A stretch of DNA of 19,415 bases from an uncultured Desulfurobacterium sp. (GTDB lineage: Bacteria; Aquificota; Aquificia; Desulfurobacteriales; Desulfurobacteriaceae). Position 1 is the stretch's first letter. Each line of letters starts with the position of its first letter. Positions 16,906 through 19,415 of this stretch are shown one piece after another. A program made the position numbers and the translations under genes. Location: assembly GCA_913055135.1 (NCBI GenBank), contig CAJXJV010000004.1:1-19415 (forward strand). The letters are read 5' to 3'. The notes below the pieces were generated by a model. The model made no database searches and was not told the origin of the DNA. It saw only the letters and a list, made by a program, of their open reading frames with translations.

Positions 16906-17125
16906 AGAGATCTTCTCTCTTCCAGTGTTGTAGCTTCCCTGCCTTTTTTTCGGCTATCTCTCTTAATTTTCTGTGAGCTTCCTCATACTTCCTTGTACCT
17001 TCAACAATACTTTCAAGTTGTTCCCTTACAAGAGCCGAGACGCTCTTTCCCCTGAGAGCTGCAATTTTCCTGATTTCCTTCCACACATCTTCGGGAACTG
17101 CTACAGAAAGAATTTTTGTTTCCAT
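16895..17125 (-). CDS. Ribbon-helix-helix antitoxin paired with the PIN toxin
   Basis: This 76-residue protein begins with a short strand and two helices (KILSVAVPEDVWKEIRKIAALRGKSVSALVREQL spread over residues 4-37) typical of CopG/MetJ-type DNA-binding antitoxins. The charged C-terminal half (about 42-76) would wrap the toxin. A GAGGG site precedes the ATG. It overlaps the PIN gene by 11 nt, and an AT-only palindrome lies 30-44 bp upstream, fitting autoregulation. Together with the toxin it forms a small, apparently complete module inserted among tRNA-modification genes. Confidence 0.85.
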   Translation of the reverse strand: METKILSVAVPEDVWKEIRKIAALRGKSVSALVREQLESIVEGTRKYEEAHRKLREIAEKKAGKLQHWKREDLYDI

Positions 17126-17135
17126 AAAACCCTCA

Positions 17136-17169
17136 TTATTAATTTAGGACTACTTTATTAATTTAATAA
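17136..17169. promoter_or_regulatory. Repeat-rich candidate operator upstream of the antitoxin gene
   Basis: The 11-bp sequence TTATTAATTTA occurs twice, at 17136-17146 and 17155-17165, with starts 19 bp apart. The second copy extends into the perfect palindrome TTATTAA-T-TTAATAA (17155-17169). A possible minus-strand promoter, TTGCCG (17182-17187), 16 nt, TAAATT (17160-17165), has its -10 inside the palindrome. Ribbon-helix-helix antitoxins commonly bind such repeats to repress their own genes. AT-rich sequence makes chance repeats easier, so confidence is moderate. Confidence 0.45.
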
Positions 17170-17176
17170 TTTCTAC

Positions 17177-18022
17177 CTAAACGGCAAGTCTTAAACCAAG
17201 ACGGTTTGCAAAGGAGTAAACTTCATTAAACTCCTCAGAAGTTGTCCTTCTACATATCTCAGGGTAATCACAGGCTTTATAGAACGGATAGTACTGATCC
17301 ATAACGTTTATATAGGTTTCCCTTCCAAGGTTTTCTACAATCCAGATTAAAATTTCTTTACTGTCCTCTGTCCAGTCCGGCATCACAAGATGTCTGATCA
17401 TAAGTCCCCTTTCTGCTACACCGTATTCGTTGACTTTCAGATGTCCCACCTGTCTCTTCATCTCAAGGACTGCCTCTTTCACAACTTCCGGATAGTCAGG
17501 CGCTTTCAGATAATCCCTGCTAAATTCGTGACTGAACGTTTTTATATCCGGCATGTAGATATCAACAAGCCCTTCAAGTTCTATCAAAACCTCAACGCTC
17601 TCGTAACCACCACAGTTATAGACTATCGGTATCCTTAAGCCTCTCTTCTTAGCCTCCTCAACAGCAGAGAAAATCTGAGGAACCTGATGGGTCGGAGTAA
17701 CCAGATTGATGTTATGACAACCTTTCCCCTGTAAATGGAGCATTATGTCGGAAAGTTCAGAAACTGTAATGTACTCACCTTCCATAAGGTGAGAAATCTG
17801 ATAGTTTTGACAGAAAACACAGCCAAGGTTACATCCTGTAAAGAAAACCGTCCCGGAACCGCCCCATCCAACAAGAACAGGCTCCTCGCCAAAGTGAGGA
17901 CCAAAAGAGGAAACCATCGGCTTATCGGTTACCTTGCAGAAACCAACTTCACCTTTATCCCTCTCTACTCTACAGTTTCTGGGACAGAGGGTACACGGCG
18001 AGATAAATTTGTAGAGGTTCAT
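17177..18022 (-). CDS. PflA-like radical SAM protein (COG1313-type)
   Basis: The 281-residue protein resembles the uncharacterised PflX group, relatives of pyruvate formate-lyase activating enzyme. The radical SAM motif is C64-x3-C68-x2-C71 in FTGCNLGCVFCQN. An N-terminal cluster of cysteines (C10, C13, C17, C29: CTLCPRNC and GFC) may hold a second metal centre, as is usual in this group. YNCGGYES, DIYMPDIKTF and RHLVMPD are further family-like stretches. An ATG at 18032-18034 overlaps the truD stop, but GGAG (18029-18032) is spaced for the ATG at 18020-18022, so I start there; the earlier start adds MEKK. No glycyl-radical enzyme partner is nearby, so the substrate is unknown. Confidence 0.88.
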   Translation of the reverse strand: MNLYKFISPCTLCPRNCRVERDKGEVGFCKVTDKPMVSSFGPHFGEEPVLVGWGGSGTVFFTGCNLGCVFCQNYQISHLMEGEYITVSELSDIMLHLQGKGCHNINLVTPTHQVPQIFSAVEEAKKRGLRIPIVYNCGGYESVEVLIELEGLVDIYMPDIKTFSHEFSRDYLKAPDYPEVVKEAVLEMKRQVGHLKVNEYGVAERGLMIRHLVMPDWTEDSKEILIWIVENLGRETYINVMDQYYPFYKACDYPEICRRTTSEEFNEVYSFANRLGLRLAV

Positions 18023-18033
18023 TTTCTTCTCCA

Positions 18034-18912
18034 TCAAACTTTTTGCAGGTGCTTTAAATACATTGTTGCATAAGAACCTTTCGGCAGAAAAAAGGAAATA
18101 TACTCGTCAAACTTCTTGAAATCTCTGATTAAAACGTAGGACATCCTGTAATCTCCCTTAATTCCCAGTTTCCTTAGAAGCCCAAGGAATTCCTTTAATT
18201 CAAAGCCCTCCTCTTTTAGAATTTCTTCATAGTAAAGCTTACTTTCAAGGAGTTTCTTCTTATAACCCAAGATAGTCCAAAATTTTGGAAGAGGCTCGTA
18301 ATTATCCGTATTGGGAATAAAAAACGTTCCCTCTTTTTCTTTTATCAGGTATCCATTAAACATCTCTTTTAGAAAAAGTTCCAAACTCCTATTCCACAGA
18401 TAAGAGAGATAGGAATCTATCAAGAAATTCTCTCTCCAACTGAGTTTTCTCCTTGGGTTCTCAAAGAGTTTTTGAATCAGTGTCTTCCCCTTCTTCCAGT
18501 TAACGCTTATCCTTTGGGCATCATAGTAGTTGATAAACCACTTCCTTGCTTCTATCTCCAGTCCTCGCAGGTTGATAAAAAACTTGTTTCCCTTCAACTG
18601 ACCAATTTTCAATTTCTTCTGAACCCTTCCAATAAACTTAAGGACATACCATGACTCAGAATCAATCTCTTGCTTCTCAAACTCTCCAACGAATCTCTCA
18701 AAAGATACGAATTGGAAGGCAAGAGCAAACTTATCTTTCATTCCAGCATAGCTAAAGCCCAAAAGTTTTGCTAAATCCTTTGTTGTTAAGTTTCTCTTTA
18801 CCAATAGATAGAGGTAGTGTCTTCCATCTTCAACAATGGGATATTCTGCAACTTCTTTTACGATAAAGTCTTCTGGAACTTCTCTTCTCCACTTAAACTC
18901 TACCGTAACCAT
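18034..18912 (-). CDS. truD: tRNA pseudouridine synthase D
   Basis: TruD makes pseudouridine at position 13 of tRNA-Glu in E. coli. The 292-residue protein carries the core motif AGMKDKFALAFQ at 56-67, with D60 the expected catalytic aspartate, and ends with LPKGSYATMYLKHL, a close family match. The usual NYFGxQRFG motif reads NYYDAQRIS here. It is shorter than E. coli TruD (about 350 residues), implying a reduced insertion domain. The start overlaps the folC end by 20 nt and has GGAG eight bases upstream; the end abuts the radical SAM gene. Both truD and dus in this window modify tRNA. Confidence 0.93.
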   Translation of the reverse strand: MVTVEFKWRREVPEDFIVKEVAEYPIVEDGRHYLYLLVKRNLTTKDLAKLLGFSYAGMKDKFALAFQFVSFERFVGEFEKQEIDSESWYVLKFIGRVQKKLKIGQLKGNKFFINLRGLEIEARKWFINYYDAQRISVNWKKGKTLIQKLFENPRRKLSWRENFLIDSYLSYLWNRSLELFLKEMFNGYLIKEKEGTFFIPNTDNYEPLPKFWTILGYKKKLLESKLYYEEILKEEGFELKEFLGLLRKLGIKGDYRMSYVLIRDFKKFDEYISFFLPKGSYATMYLKHLQKV

Positions 18913-19415
18913 CTATAAGCTCCGCCATGTAGAATGAACCAGTTATTATGGTATCGTCTTTCAAAGACTCTAAGCTAACCCTTTCAAGTATTGAAACATT
19001 CTCAATCCCCACGCTTTGAGCAATCTTAACAAGCTCACTCTGTTTAACAGCTCTTTCGTTTTCTATTTCAAGAAGGTAAAGCTTTCTCTTTGAATAACTC
19101 AAATACTCAGAAACTATTTTCAGATTCTCCTTGAGGTCCTTATCCTTTAAGCCCGAGAAAATAACATCAGCCCTTAAACCTACTTCCCGTGCAGTTTCAA
19201 ACAGTTTCCTTAGAGCATCCCTATTGTGAGCAACATCAAAAACAATGGTCGGATTTCTTCTGATAATCTCGAATCTTCCCGGAAGAGAAACATTGATTTC
19301 ATCCGTCATTCTCAGCGCAGCGGAGAATTTCTGTCTGAGAAAAACTTCAGAGGCTTTCAAAGCCGTTACCGCATTAATCGCCTGATGTTTCCCCAACAAG
19401 GTAGTTTTTACTCTC
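18893..19415 (-). CDS. folC: Folylpolyglutamate synthase / dihydrofolate synthase, C-terminal part
   Basis: FolC adds glutamate to folates, and in many bacteria also makes dihydrofolate from dihydropteroate. The frame is open to the right edge, and about 174 residues of the C-terminal half are present. GKHQAINAVTAL, LPGRFEII and VFDVAHNRDAL follow one another as in the family, the last being the counterpart of the common DGAHNP. Between GKHQ and PGRFE the segment KFSAALRMTDE is encoded by a sequence resembling a dispersed repeat (19304-19332), yet overall length there is close to normal. The ATP-binding N-terminal half is outside the window. It overlaps truD by 20 nt. Confidence 0.9.
   Translation of the reverse strand, partial: RVKTTLLGKHQAINAVTALKASEVFLRQKFSAALRMTDEINVSLPGRFEIIRRNPTIVFDVAHNRDALRKLFETAREVGLRADVIFSGLKDKDLKENLKIVSEYLSYSKRKLYLLEIENERAVKQSELVKIAQSVGIENVSILERVSLESLKDDTIITGSFYMAELIDGYGRV
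19304..19332. repeat. Match to a short dispersed bacterial repeat inside folC
   Basis: The plus strand here contains GTCATTCTCAGCGCAGCG followed by GAGAATTTC. From memory this is very close to a short repeat seen in many unrelated bacterial genomes, roughly GTCATTCTGAGCG-AGCGAAGAATCTC, whose antisense translations give peptides such as FFASLRMT. In folC it is read as KFSAALRMTD. Only one copy is visible in this window, so the repeat status rests on recall. Confidence 0.45.

Overview
The window reads as a compact chromosomal segment of a thermophilic, anaerobic or microaerophilic bacterium. By eye it is AT-leaning, with mostly AGA/AGG arginine codons, Lys/Glu-rich proteins and many 1-20 nt gene overlaps. 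A four-subunit pyruvate:ferredoxin oxidoreductase sits in a run with a Ras-like MglA GTPase, a roadblock protein and biotin synthase. From family knowledge this suits Aquificota, most likely a Desulfurobacterium/Thermovibrio relative; that placement is inference.

Layout. 1-748 (minus): tRNA-Met(CAU) followed by tilS, which runs off the left edge, behind a near-consensus promoter. 843-3368 (plus): argG and tig with no gap between them, closed by a hairpin shared with convergent purL (3394-5622, minus). 5690-7411 (plus): a CxxC DUF1858-like protein, a DUF2148 iron-sulfur protein and a CorA-family transporter, followed by tRNA-Pro(UGG) and tRNA-Arg(UCU). 7601-14395 (minus): a ten-gene run ybaB-recR-porC-porD-porA-porB-mglB-like-mglA-like-bioB-ydcF-like with almost no spacing. 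14478-15565 (plus): hflX, broken by a one-base frameshift. 15504-17125 (minus): ribbon-helix-helix antitoxin, PIN toxin and a tRNA-dihydrouridine synthase, all overlapping. 17177-19415 (minus): folC (5' end outside the window), truD and a PflA-like radical SAM protein.

How the genes work together. The long minus-strand run joins recombination housekeeping (ybaB-recR) to acetyl-CoA/pyruvate metabolism (por), a small GTPase with its probable regulator, and biotin synthesis, which could supply biotin-dependent carboxylases in an autotroph. tRNA biology recurs: three tRNA genes, tilS, dus, truD and a PIN-domain toxin. No prophage, IS element, rRNA or CRISPR array was seen, and no stretch above about 100 bp lacks a gene or regulatory site.

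The most notable points are: the hflX frameshift; a 9-bp-arm palindrome over the predicted promoter of the ybaB-recR-por run; a biotin synthase lacking one canonical auxiliary-cluster cysteine; a match inside folC to a widely dispersed short bacterial repeat; the ydcF-like gene ending inside tRNA-Arg; and the toxin-antitoxin unit translationally coupled to dus. No wholly new system was found. The por/mglBA/bioB run and the DUF1858-DUF2148-CorA unit are the least explained assemblies.
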